Assembly (NCBI GenBank): GCA_008638375.1
Contig: CM018041.1
Location: 7,824,627 to 7,888,626, forward strand
DNA from: Nyssa sinensis
Lineage: Eukaryota > Streptophyta > Magnoliopsida > Cornales > Nyssaceae
Length of the DNA: 64,000 bases
Direction: 5' to 3'
Positions within the stretch are counted from its first letter, which is position 1. Every line of letters starts with the position of its first letter. Positions 24,456 through 35,425 of this stretch are shown here, one piece after another. A program made the translations under genes and the position numbers. Below the pieces are notes generated by a model. It was not told the origin of the DNA, did not search any database, and was given only the letters and a program-made list of their open reading frames with translations.

Positions 24456-25499
24456 GAAGTTATATGGAGAAAAGCAAGGGATGTAAAGAATATAGTAATG
24501 TGTTAACATTATAGAATTGTTTGGAATGATTTGGAAATAGCTGTATTAGAATATAAAGATTTGTTCCACTTTTGACAATATTTTAAACAAGTGAAAGTTG
24601 TATTGTAAGAATAAAATGTAAATTGTTTAATAAAAAGGTGAGAAGTAATTTAGGAATATAGCAAGTGATTTGGGAATATTGTCGTTATGATCTCACTGTA
24701 ATAATCATGTTTTTTTTTATAATTTTGTTCTGTTTTATAGGCTTAATCGATTCATGGCCCCTTTAGCTTCCTGGGGAACGAGAAAGTTTCAAAAAAACTA
24801 AAGGAAAAGAAAAAGGCAAACACATGGATAGAATGGTTATTTTAGGTTCTGATCTTCAAAGAAGCTAGTGGAATCATTAATGGCACTACTAACCTAATTT
24901 TATTTGGGTTGATTCGTTTGATTTTCTAACGTACCACTTTAACTCGATTCATGTACACTTAGAATAAACTATTCCCGAATCATGTGCATTCTTAGAATAA
25001 ACTATGCCGGCAAGATCCACTCAACATAATTTTATAGGTATTTGACTACAATTGTCAAAAGATGATTTTGTGCACGAGACCCACCAAATCACATTTACAA
25101 AACAAAGTTCTACAGAAATTAAAAAAAAAAAAAAAAATTGTTTCTCCAAATACCTTTGTCATTTTATAAACTTTATTCTAAACTTTATTCTGAAGCCATC
25201 ACTTGTATACAATATAAAGAATAGAAGTATATACATACAACATAAAGAGTCAGAATAAATTCAAAAATGTAGAATTACTTTTACAAAATTTTTACCAAAT
25301 AACAAACTGATTATGCCATACTCAATTTTTTAAAATCCATTTCATAATGATCAATTCTTCAAAATCAGTTATTCAGAATCTAAAACTCCCCAAACGGACC
25401 CTAAGAGTAAAAGTTGGTGCAGTAATACATAGTATCATATCTTCTAATCTATTAGTAAATATGAAGCTCCAATCAACCTGGTCAGCACCATATTATTCA
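24456..25499. other. Intergenic DNA with a dispersed repeat fragment
   Basis: Around 25040-25130 the sequence AATTGTCAAAAxATGATTTTGTGCA...AATCAC recurs near 63490, pointing to a dispersed repeat. Otherwise nothing is recognised. Confidence 0.4.
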
Positions 25500-26520
25500 G
25501 CCAATGATGTGAAAAATCAGTCCACTATGTATCCTTTATACTGATTCCTCAATATATCATTGATTATTATCCAAGTTATTCTTAATGCACACTGCCACAA
25601 TCAGCAGAGTGAGTAGATAAGTGCAATATCTAAGGCAGTCAAGTCATAAATGTTTCTCATTTTGTCATTCAGGTTAGCAAACTTCTGGCCCAAAGCTACC
25701 AACTTCTTCATAACTTAAGAAGGAATACGGAAATATAGAAATGTTATTTTTTGAAAAAATAAAATACTAATATGTTAAGACCACAATGAATATATATAAA
25801 TTTTATATATGACCATATAATAAAAATTTAATATTATTTGAATTAAAATTAAAATAAAAATATACAATCATAAAAATATTATTAAAATAACAAAGATATT
25901 AAATCAAAAACTTCTTCATTTAATCATTGACATTTATGATTCAAATTTCAAAATAATTTTACTAACTATTAAATAAAACATATATATCTATATTTATATA
26001 TATATATATATGTAACCAAAAAAAGAACCAAGGAGAAGAGAAAAAAAAAAATCCAAACCCAAACAAATAGAAAAAGAAAAATAAAATGTAGCTAGAATGT
26101 GTCCAAAATTCAAAAAAAAAAAATTACTCTCTTTTCACGTATCGGACACGTGTCCTAGAGTGTTAAGTGTCCGAAGGACAAATGAACCAAAATAAACTGT
26201 TCGTACTTCATAGTTCGTAACTACATTAGTGGCGCACGAATTTTCCTTCAAATGTAACTTAAGACTATGCTTTAATTAAAAATTCAGCGTGTATCAATAC
26301 TAATCAAAGCTAATAATGCACTTCATCATCGCCGGGAAAGGATAACACATTTGAACTCTCTTCATTACTAATCAAGAAAGGGTATGCGTTATATCTAAGA
26401 AAGGGTGTGCATGTGTGCGCGCGCGCGCGCACGCGAGAGACATTACGCAGCTGTAATGCTGTATCTTCTCCCACCTAACACACACAAAGGCACTGATTTC
26501 CAAAGGCACACACATGGACC
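25500..26520 (-). repeat. Diverged duplicate of the HMGB 3' flank
   Basis: Blocks recur in the same order at 27215-27860: CACACTGCCACAxTCAGCA, GGTTAGCAAACTTC...GGxCCAAAxGCTACCAA, TAATGCACTTCA, and GCTG-ATCTT-TCCCACCxAxC-ACACA. The copy at 27.2-27.9 kb belongs to the HMGB 3' region. No copy of the acidic-tail exon is seen here. Confidence 0.65.
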
Positions 26521-26963
26521 AAATGATAATTTTAGTTAGTGATTTCCAGAGCAACTGCAGTATTTTGTTCTATTTAATAAAAGTGTAAAATATTTTTGAA
26601 GAAAACACTGTAAATAGATCCATATTTTTATAGGTAAAATAATAATATAGATATAGATATAAATAGTATTGGCAGATGATAAACAGTGATATAATGTATT
26701 TACATTTCCAGAAGAAAGCGGGAGAGAGAACACATTGTGCATGAAAATCTCATTCCCTAGTATTTCCTATATAAGACATAACGAGGACACACTGTATACT
26801 AGAGATTGATCAACACTATGACCCTTACATTAACATTGAAGAAATACACAATCTTAGCTGAACTAGGATTTTTTCTACATTTAAGGCACATGTACAAATA
26901 TAAATATATGTTTTGGCTTCCCAGTGTATGTTTGGGCAGGGTCTAAGACCTTAAATCGCACAA

Positions 26964-26983
26964 CCCCCCCCCCCCCCCCCCCC
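26964..26983. repeat. C20 homopolymer
   Basis: Twenty consecutive C, followed by TGCGGGGCG; notable in AT-rich DNA. Confidence 0.95.
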
Positions 26984-27289
26984 TGCGGGGCGACTGCTGG
27001 TGGTATTCTGACAACCCTCCTTTTCTTATTTTAAAACAAACATAAATTAAGGTCTTTTTCGTTCTCCTTTCCTTCCAACCCCTTCAATCCAAATGAACTG
27101 TAAATCTTGTTGGGAGTTGATCATTGAGGAATAATCATCCCCATTTAAAACATAACTTACAGCAACTACATCATTATTCATAAAGTTGCACCTTGATCTA
27201 GAAATTCTAACTAAGAAGCCAATGGTCATTACATCCTTCTTTACCCTTATTCCTCACGATGTCATCTAGATAATTATTATCCAAATCTA

Positions 27290-27883
27290 CACTTAGATGT
27301 CCTGGCATGATGTTGCCCTTCCAAGCTATTCTTATGCACACTGCCACAGTCAGCATAGGCTCAACAGTTTCATCGTTCCCCAATAAAAATATACATCATC
27401 GAGAAGGGTAAGAGTATCTATTTTGTTACCAGGTTAGCAAACTTCAGGTCCAAAAGCTACCAATTACTTCATAACAATGTTAGTGACAATGAATTTCCCT
27501 GCTTAATAAGTCAAGATTATGCCTAAGCTAAGCTAAGATTATATCACTATGAATCAAAGTTATTAATGCACTTCACAAACATAAAGAATTTGACTGTAAA
27601 ATATGTCTGCAGTATCATTGGTAATGGAGAACAAAGTTTGAACTCCCATTCATATTCATAAAATTCTAGCCTTGTGAATATGATAGCATTACTTATATAT
27701 TATCATGCAGGGAAGGAGTTATACAGTAATCACAATATATTTAACTGAGGGAGGGCGTGTCTAAACACATGATTAACACTATGCAGCAACATAACAGTAC
27801 TTAAAGCTGCATCTTTTCCCACCAACCACACACAACAAAAGGTATAATCAGACAAAATCCAGAAGCCATTGCCCATTCCAGTT
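27290..27883 (-). other. HMGB 3' UTR and downstream flank
   Basis: Sequence following the HMGB stop codon on the minus strand. It has no coding potential beyond chance frames and includes the transcript's 3' end, though no single polyadenylation signal stands out. Parts of it recur in diverged form at about 25.5-26.5 kb. Confidence 0.45.
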
Positions 27884-27916
27884 TCAGTCATCATCTTCGT
27901 CGTCGTCATCCTCCAC
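27884..27916 (-). CDS. HMGB: Distant last exon of the HMGB gene (acidic tail VEDDDDEDDD)
   Basis: Read on the minus strand, ...TATGTAG is followed by an in-phase run coding VEDDDDEDDD and TGA. The preceding exon (35893-35816) ends in codon phase 0 at GAG before GTAACC, so this exon continues the acidic tail in frame. An Asp/Glu C-terminus and immediate stop is what plant HMGB proteins have. It lies 7.9 kb away only because of transposon insertions; without the copia element and its duplicated 5 bp the intron would be about 0.85 kb. Confidence 0.85.
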   Translation of the reverse strand: MEDDDDEDDD

Positions 27917-29093
27917 CTACATATGCATGAATGAGAATCAAGAAGACATGTCAAGTAACAGAAGATGATAGCAATGACGAGAATGATCAACTGAACTTAA
28001 AAAACATAGAATTTAAATTAGTCAAGTAACAGATGGCATTAACAGAGTGAATGGACAACTGATCTTTCACATGCTCCAGAATGTCACATAAATGACTCAA
28101 CTACGTTCAGAAAGAGTACGGGGAGGGCATGGCATAACTATATGACTCAAATCCAAGTGCAATAGTGGTTAAAAAATAAAATCTTAGCTCATAAAATTCT
28201 CTCTCAGAGCTGCATATTTGAACCACTGACCAGTGCACCATAATACTAGTGTTGACTGTTGAGTCAGTCACATAGAAGAGAGGATTAGAAAAGAAAGTAG
28301 CTTCGCTCCCACTGAATCGTGAGATAACCCTTTATGTATAAATAATAAGGAAATTCCAAAGAAGACCTTGCTTGAACACATGTAGTAACTCTAATACTCC
28401 CCTCAAGTTGGAGCATAGATATCTATCATGCCTATCTTGTAACAAAGATCAAAAAAATGTCCCTTGCTCACAGGCTTAGAAAGCATTTCTCCTAATTGAT
28501 CGCTCAACCTAACAAACAATGTAACAATTTGTTTCCTCATCACCATATTCCACACGAAATGACAATCAACTTCAATATACTTGATTCTCTCATGAAACAC
28601 AAAATTACTGACCATATATATGATAGTTTGACTATCACAATACATTTTCATGGGAATCTCACTAGAAAGTCACATCTGCAAAAATGATTTCGCCCACGTC
28701 ATCTCAAAAATTGTGAGGCATAACTTTTTATTCAGCACTAGATCTAGCAACCACATTAAGTAAAAAAATCCTGATACAGACCTTTTCTCTAAATGATCAC
28801 ATACCTTCCAAACCTCCAAAATCACTTCCCAAGCAAGACACTACTAAAAAATTTCAGATTCTTAACACCCAAGCCTCCTTTGTAGATAGGACATCCTTTA
28901 TAGATAGGAGACCTCAGTATCCCAATTCACAAGATGGAACTTTTTCACATCCTCAAAACCACCCCAAAAGAAATCCCGCTGAATCTTCTCCAATCTCACT
29001 GTACTTGGAAGTGGGAAAATAGACATGCAATACATCGAAAGCCTCAACAAAGTACTTTTGATAAGAGTGAGACAGCTTCCTTTCGAGAGATAT

Positions 29094-29130
<37 letters not shown>

Positions 29131-32100
29131 TGGCTGCTGGAGTCGTCTACTACGGTAGCTCCCATTCAGATTTTCCTTCCTTTTCTAACCCATTTTCGAA
29201 AAATAGGAGACAAATCTTTCAATGTCATTGAAGAGGACAATGAAGACGACGAGTTATACCAAATAATCGAAAGAGCACCCAATGTTGTAAGAAGAATATG
29301 GGTGACGAAGACGGACTTGGAATGACTGTGCATCAAATTGGAGGAGGTCTCAAGGGGAAAGAGGAGAGTGATGTTCCCATTGGGTTTACATTGAAGGAAT
29401 CAAAGGTTGCAATCATGCAGTTATGGCGAGGGTCAAAAAGCAGGGGAAGTTTCATTAGGGTTGAAGGCTCGTAAGGAAGGTCGGTGAGTGGTACTTTCTT
29501 ACTGGAAGATGGCAAACAACGAGTGGATGGCGGTGATTCAGGCATTTCGAGCCCTAGGTTATCTAAACCTCGAAGGGTCCGAATCAAACCTACGAGGTAG
29601 CTAAACTGAGGGGATGGCCAAAGAATAACCCAGTGATGGTAGAAAGGAGCTCATTCGACGAATGGGAGGATATGAATATCAACTTGGGCTTGTGTGATGA
29701 GAGAATGGAATTTTTGCAGTGGCTTGTGGTGGGGAGGATTGGTGACGAAATACTCTGGTTCTTGATAGGCAGCACATTCAAGAATGGGCAGAGATGCAGT
29801 AGGAAATCCAGACAGGGTTAAATGTTCTGAATATGAGCTGTCTATGGTTCAATTTTGAATTACCATCCAAAAGTGAGGCGAGACGTATTCTAGAGAGAGA
29901 GGATTGGACATTTGAAGGCTCATCGGTATATCTCAGCCAAAGGTCAGTGCCTGGTTGTTGTGAGAGATCGGGGGAAGAGAAGCAGATATGGGTACGGGAC
30001 TTCCAGCATTCCTATGGAGTGATGAGGTATTCAAAGCGTTGGGTAACCAATGTGGTAGGTTTGTTACAGTCGATGAATCCATGTACAGGATATCTCATCT
30101 GCAGTGGGCCAGAATCATGGTTCAAACTACAACAGAGAAAATTCGGGCGACGATTCGCATAAGATACGGAGTCGGTGTTTGAATCAGGAGCGTCGGCGTC
30201 TAAATCAGGAAGGATGGGGGGGGGGAGATGAGGCACGGGCCTCAAACGCGTGAAGGAGACAAGTTTGTCCATATCAGCATCAGTCCTTTCCAAAAGGGAC
30301 AGATTTTTCAAATTTCAAACAAAGGGGCATGGGATGATCAACAAGTGCCATGGTAGATATATGAATCATATGGGGTGGATTGGGAGGTCTATAGGAGGTT
30401 CTGGAATTAGGCTGGATGGACAAAATAGATGGGCCCAACGCAACAGGCCGAGAGGCAGATGGGGCAAGCGTTTTGCAGGAAAGGAATCAATTCCAAGTGT
30501 CTAAATGGTTGTTGAGAAGAGCAAAGAGCATTAGTAGTTATGTGGGCATGACACACGGTGACCATGAAGATAGACTAATGGATTCACTGAGAGATGTAGA
30601 GATGGAAAATAAACAAAATATGATCTTAGATAAGAAAGTGGATTAAGGGAACAAGGAGGAGCAATTGTCCAATAAGGTTTGAAGAGTCCTGAAAAACTTA
30701 GCTTGCACAATTGACTATAAAGGAAGACAAGGCGGTGAGGAGGAAGCTGAAGCAGGGGAGGTTTTACTTGCATAGTGTGCTACATGAAGTTAAAAATTAA
30801 ATCTTGGAACGCAAGGGGTTTAAACAAAAATAGATGTTGTCTCCAGATGTGGTCCATATGCCGGAAACGAAAATAGAGATTTTTCAGTCAGATTGGTTAG
30901 AAGCATTTGGGGGTCTAATTGGGTCAAGTGGGTCTGTTTGCCTGCTAGGAAGCTGCGGGTGGAGTACTGGTCCTGTGGGATTCCAAGAAGCTGAATTGTA
31001 CAGACTTTAAGGTGGGACATTTTTCTGTTGCGTGTAATTTTGAAATGCAACAATAGCCTTTTAAATGAGCTTTTCTGGGTATCTATCGCCCTGAGAATGA
31101 AGTTACTAGACTCGAGATGTGGGTTGAGGTACAGGCAATTAAGGATGAGTGGTGCATGGGGGGCGACTTCAATGAGGTCAGGTTTCCCAATGAAAGACGA
31201 GGAAGCAGGCTCACAAGAGGGAAGAGAGACTTCTCCAATTTTATTAGCAAAAATAGAATGGTGGATTTGTCGTTGGAAGGTGACTGTTACACTTAGGCTA
31301 GAGTAGGGAACCAACCAGCTCAGTTTAGACTGGATAGGTTCTTGGTCCCTGCCTGCTTGCTGGGAAGATACTTTACCAGGTTTATCCCAAAGCTGTCTTC
31401 CAAGAGTGGTCTCTGACCATAGACCAGTGCAGTTACGTTGTGGGAATTTAGCTCGAGAAGATCTCCTTTCAGATTTGAAAATGTGGGGCTAAAAGTGGAG
31501 GGTTTCAGAGAACTGGTAGAAACTTGGTGGCAGAATTACAGTATTGAAGGAGGGTCTCCCAGTTTCATTTTTGTAAAGAAGCTAAAACTTTTAAAAGAGG
31601 ATTTAAAGAACTGGAATAAAGTGGAGTATGGAAACATCACGGAGGAGAAGAACAAAATTTTGAAGGCAGTGATGGACCTAGACAGAAAGGTATCCGAAGA
31701 TGAAAAAGTGCAAAAGGGAAGAGGGAGGGAGGGAGGGGGGCTCAAAGGGAAGCTTGTCGCGATTTTGAAATCATAAGAGATTTCGTGGTGTCAAAAATCT
31801 GGTGCTTTGTGGTTGAAGGCAGGGGATCACAACACCAAATTCTTCCACAAGGTTGCCTCGGCACATCATAGAAAGAACAAGATTTCTTCTATCAGAGTGG
31901 AAGGTAAGCAATTTTCTGATGTTGAAGAGGTTCTACAAGCAATTGTGGGGTTATACAACAAGTTATGAAGTTGGAGACCAAGGATTGAGGAGCTCATAGT
32001 GAATGAATTTAAAGGGGGATGAAATGGCAGCTCTAGAAAGGTCGTTTGTGGAAGAAGAAATAGTGGTAACTCTGAATGCTTGTGATGGGGATAAAGCTCT

Positions 32101-35100
32101 AGGCCCTAACGGTTTTACCACGGTGTTTTATCAACATTGACGGCAAGTGGTTAGGGGGTATTCCGGTTCTTTTTCACCATTTTCATTCTCATGGCTCTTT
32201 TGAGAAGAGCCTTAACTCTACTTTCATTGGCCTGATTACAAAAAAGGAAGGTGCAGGGGACATAAGGGATTATAATCCTATCAGCTTGGTGGGCAGTGTA
32301 TATAAGCTACTGGCCAAAGTTCTCTCCATGAGGCTGAAGGGTGTGATGGCTAGTGTGATCTCAAATAGTCAAAATGTGTTTATTGAAGGAAGGCAAATTC
32401 TTGAAGCGGTTATGGTGGCAAATGAATGCCTGGATGCCAGAAGGAAGAAAAAGGAGAGCAGATTGATATGTTCGCTGGATATTGAAAATTCTTCCGACCA
32501 TGTTAACTGGGAGTTTGTGCTAAGTATGTTGAAGAAGACAGGTTTTGGGTTGAAATGGAGAAAGTGGATTGAAGTATGCATTTCCACAGTCTCGATGTCG
32601 GTGTTGGTTAATAGAGCTCCAGTAGCCTTCTTCAATACTTCAAGGGGTCTATGGCTCCTCTCCCCTTTTATTTGTTATCGCCATGGAGGCTTCCAGTCGT
32701 ATGATGTCCCGAGCTGGTGAAAGAGGTCTAATCAAGGGCTTTCGGGTGGAGGGCAGTGGGGATAAAAGGATGGAGGTGTCTCATCTACACCTTAGTTTTC
32801 TGTGAGTTGACTAACAACTCCTACATCAAAGGTAACGTGTGGCCGTGCGACAATCAAATAAATGAGTTTACCAACAAGTCGTGTATCTCCAAAAAAATTT
32901 CCTTCATCTCCACTCAATTTGGTATTTCGATTCATTGGAGTGTCAACACTAGTTTAGCTCCTATCATACCAGTCTCATCAAGAAAAGCAAGAACATACGA
33001 GGCAATGGTATCCCTTCTTTAGACCTAGCAACTTTAATACCCAATAAATAACCCCAAATCTTTCATATAGAAAATGTTTGTTCAAGTGATGTTTCAATAA
33101 ATGTATACCCTCAACGTCATTACGACTAATTACTATATCAGCAACATAAATTTCAAAGACAATGGTACCTTCCTCCCTATGCCTCGCAGCAACCGAATGC
33201 CCAAACATCATTCTTTACAAACCCATACGCACTAACAAATCAAGCTCTCAAAGACTGCTTGAGTTCATAAATTACTTTGTTCAACTTAGAATCCCTTAGC
33301 GACTCTCCTTGAGCTACATGCCTAGGAGGTTGCTCCATATACACCTCTTCATGGAGATCACCATGAAGTAAGGCACTTTAACTGTCAAGTTGATAAATTA
33401 GCCAACCCTTAACAATTGCGACTATAAGTAAAACCCAAGCAGATGTGAGATGAGTAATTGGACAGAATGTTTCAAAATAATCCATACCAAAGGTCTAGGT
33501 GTGACCCTTGGCAACCATAACAACTCAACATTACCATCGGGATGATACTTAACTACATATACACATCAACAACCCACTACATGCTTTCCGAAAAACAAAT
33601 AAACAAACTCCCACATAACATTCTTATATAAAGCTGACATTTTCTCATCCATAGCATTCTTTTAACCAAGAGAATCAAATGTCTAAACATGCGAACGATG
33701 AATAGAAATGGAAAAAAAAAGGACTAACAAAAGAATGGAAATAAGAACATGAATGAGAGAATGAAAAAAAAAAAAAAAGGTAGGTTTACCCATCATATGT
33801 GTTGAAGCCCTTACATCTATTATGGGTATAAGAAGAAGAAGGAAAAATAGGCTATGGGTATAAGAAGATAAAGGAAAAATAGGCCATCTGACCCGAATGG
33901 GCAAACGAAGTGGCATCAAGTAAGGATAGATGTTTTGTTGGTGAACTAAGGCATTATACTCCTGAAAAAGTGATAGTCTCACTAGAAAATGAAACAGTAA
34001 CAATTGTGGAAGCACTGACCTCCAGTGCAGCATTACTAGTAGTAGTTGAAGAGTACATGACTTGAGGAGACAAGTTAGCCCAAGATATTCCATTAAGATC
34101 ACAGCAATAATCCAGTGTGATTCCCGCCCCACACAATGAGTACACTCATAGAATCCACAGACTCTAGCACCACGACCTCTACCATCTCACCCACGACCTA
34201 TACTAAAACCACAAAACTATAAATCTGACTCCCAAAACCATAACTACCATCACTAGAGTTACCACCATGTTTAGCAAAACCACTACTCACCACAAGAGAA
34301 ACTGTGTTGTCCAATGGAAGCCTCAAAAAAATAATTGTCCTTACTTAAAGTCTCTAAAGAGCTGAGGATACTACAGTAGTAACTCGAAGCAATCCAGTAT
34401 AGATATTACATAACGAAGGAGTATTACCATCCCCAGCCAAAATCGGAGCTTTAAAGAGTCAAATGGAAGCTAGAAAGAAAATTAGATACATAAAACTCTT
34501 CACACTGCTTTTTGAAAAAAAAACAACTGAATGATCAAATACCACATATTAGCACCCAACATGAGCACATGCGGCAATCAGTCCATGAGCCAACTACAAA
34601 GAACTCTGTGAATGAATAAGAACTCTGTGAATGAATAAAAATGCAGAAAACAGACACTAAAGTTCCGAAGCATGGAGTCGAACAATCAGATTTAACAAAC
34701 CTAATAAAAACTCCAACCAAACATTCGTACATAACATCTAGAGGTCAAGCCGCACCGTTACAGTGGCAATAGAACTAACAAACCAAATCAGAAAGCCCCA
34801 ATCAACAGATCAAAAAATTGCAACCCCTTGATCCGAAAAATATTCAAAAAATGAAAAATTATACCAAACAGCCTCAATAAATTCCAAAACAATTACCATA
34901 ATGCTCAAAAAATGAGACAGGTCTACCAACATTTTCGGGTTCCGACAACCGGCTGGTGATGACATCAGCATGCTATCAGAGTGATGTCATGCTGATGTCA
35001 GCAAACCATCACCCTCTTCTTCTTCTTGCCTTTGTTTTGTAAAGATTATAGGTCTTTTTTCATTAATTTAGATGAAAAATAAGGAAGAAATACAATGAAC

Positions 35101-35384
35101 AAAAAGGCAAGAAACCTTAAGTTTTTATTATTCTGATGCCATATTGACCGAGTCCTACAGAAAAGAGAGGATTAGGAAAGAAAGTAGCTTCACCCCCACT
35201 GAATGGTTAGATAGCCCTTTATATGTAAATAAGAGGGAATTTCCACAAAAAAAAAAAATTCCTTACTTGAACACATGTAATAACTCCAACTAGGAATCAT
35301 CAAATACTCCCGATCAAAAGCAACATCACATGCAACAGAATGGAATCTATGTGATTGTTCAAGCACACAAACTGTTTGAATTAA

Positions 35385-35425
<41 letters not shown>

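Larger units (their letters stand above)
28757..32806. mobile_element. Rearranged L1-like LINE inside the copia element
   Basis: Two pieces in opposite orientation. The plus-strand piece (about 29129-32806) holds ORF1, endonuclease and the front of reverse transcriptase. The minus-strand piece (about 29097-28757) holds a later part of the same enzyme. They meet head to head at a (CT)16 tract. No poly(A) tail is seen at either edge and about 110 residues of reverse transcriptase are absent. Its edges cut directly into copia pol. Confidence 0.8.
28250..35288 (-). mobile_element. Copia LTR retrotransposon in the last HMGB intron, interrupted by a LINE
   Basis: Complete ends are visible. The left LTR is 28250-28393 and the right LTR about 35142-35288, both sharing blocks such as AGAGAGGATTAG, AAAGAAAGTAGCTTC and TTGAACACATGTA, with TG...CA outer ends. 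The 5-bp target duplication ACTAG flanks both sides (28245-28249 and 35289-35293). Inside the right LTR the minus strand has TGGCATCAGAATAA, a primer-binding site for initiator-Met tRNA; inside the left LTR is the polypurine tract CTTGAGGGGAG. It is therefore minus-strand, the same strand as HMGB. Coding relics run in copia order but are full of stops, and integrase was not found. The LTRs have clearly diverged, so the insertion is old. Confidence 0.9.

Noticed and set aside
30820..31314. 164-residue minus-strand frame
   Set aside because: Antisense shadow of the LINE endonuclease on the plus strand.
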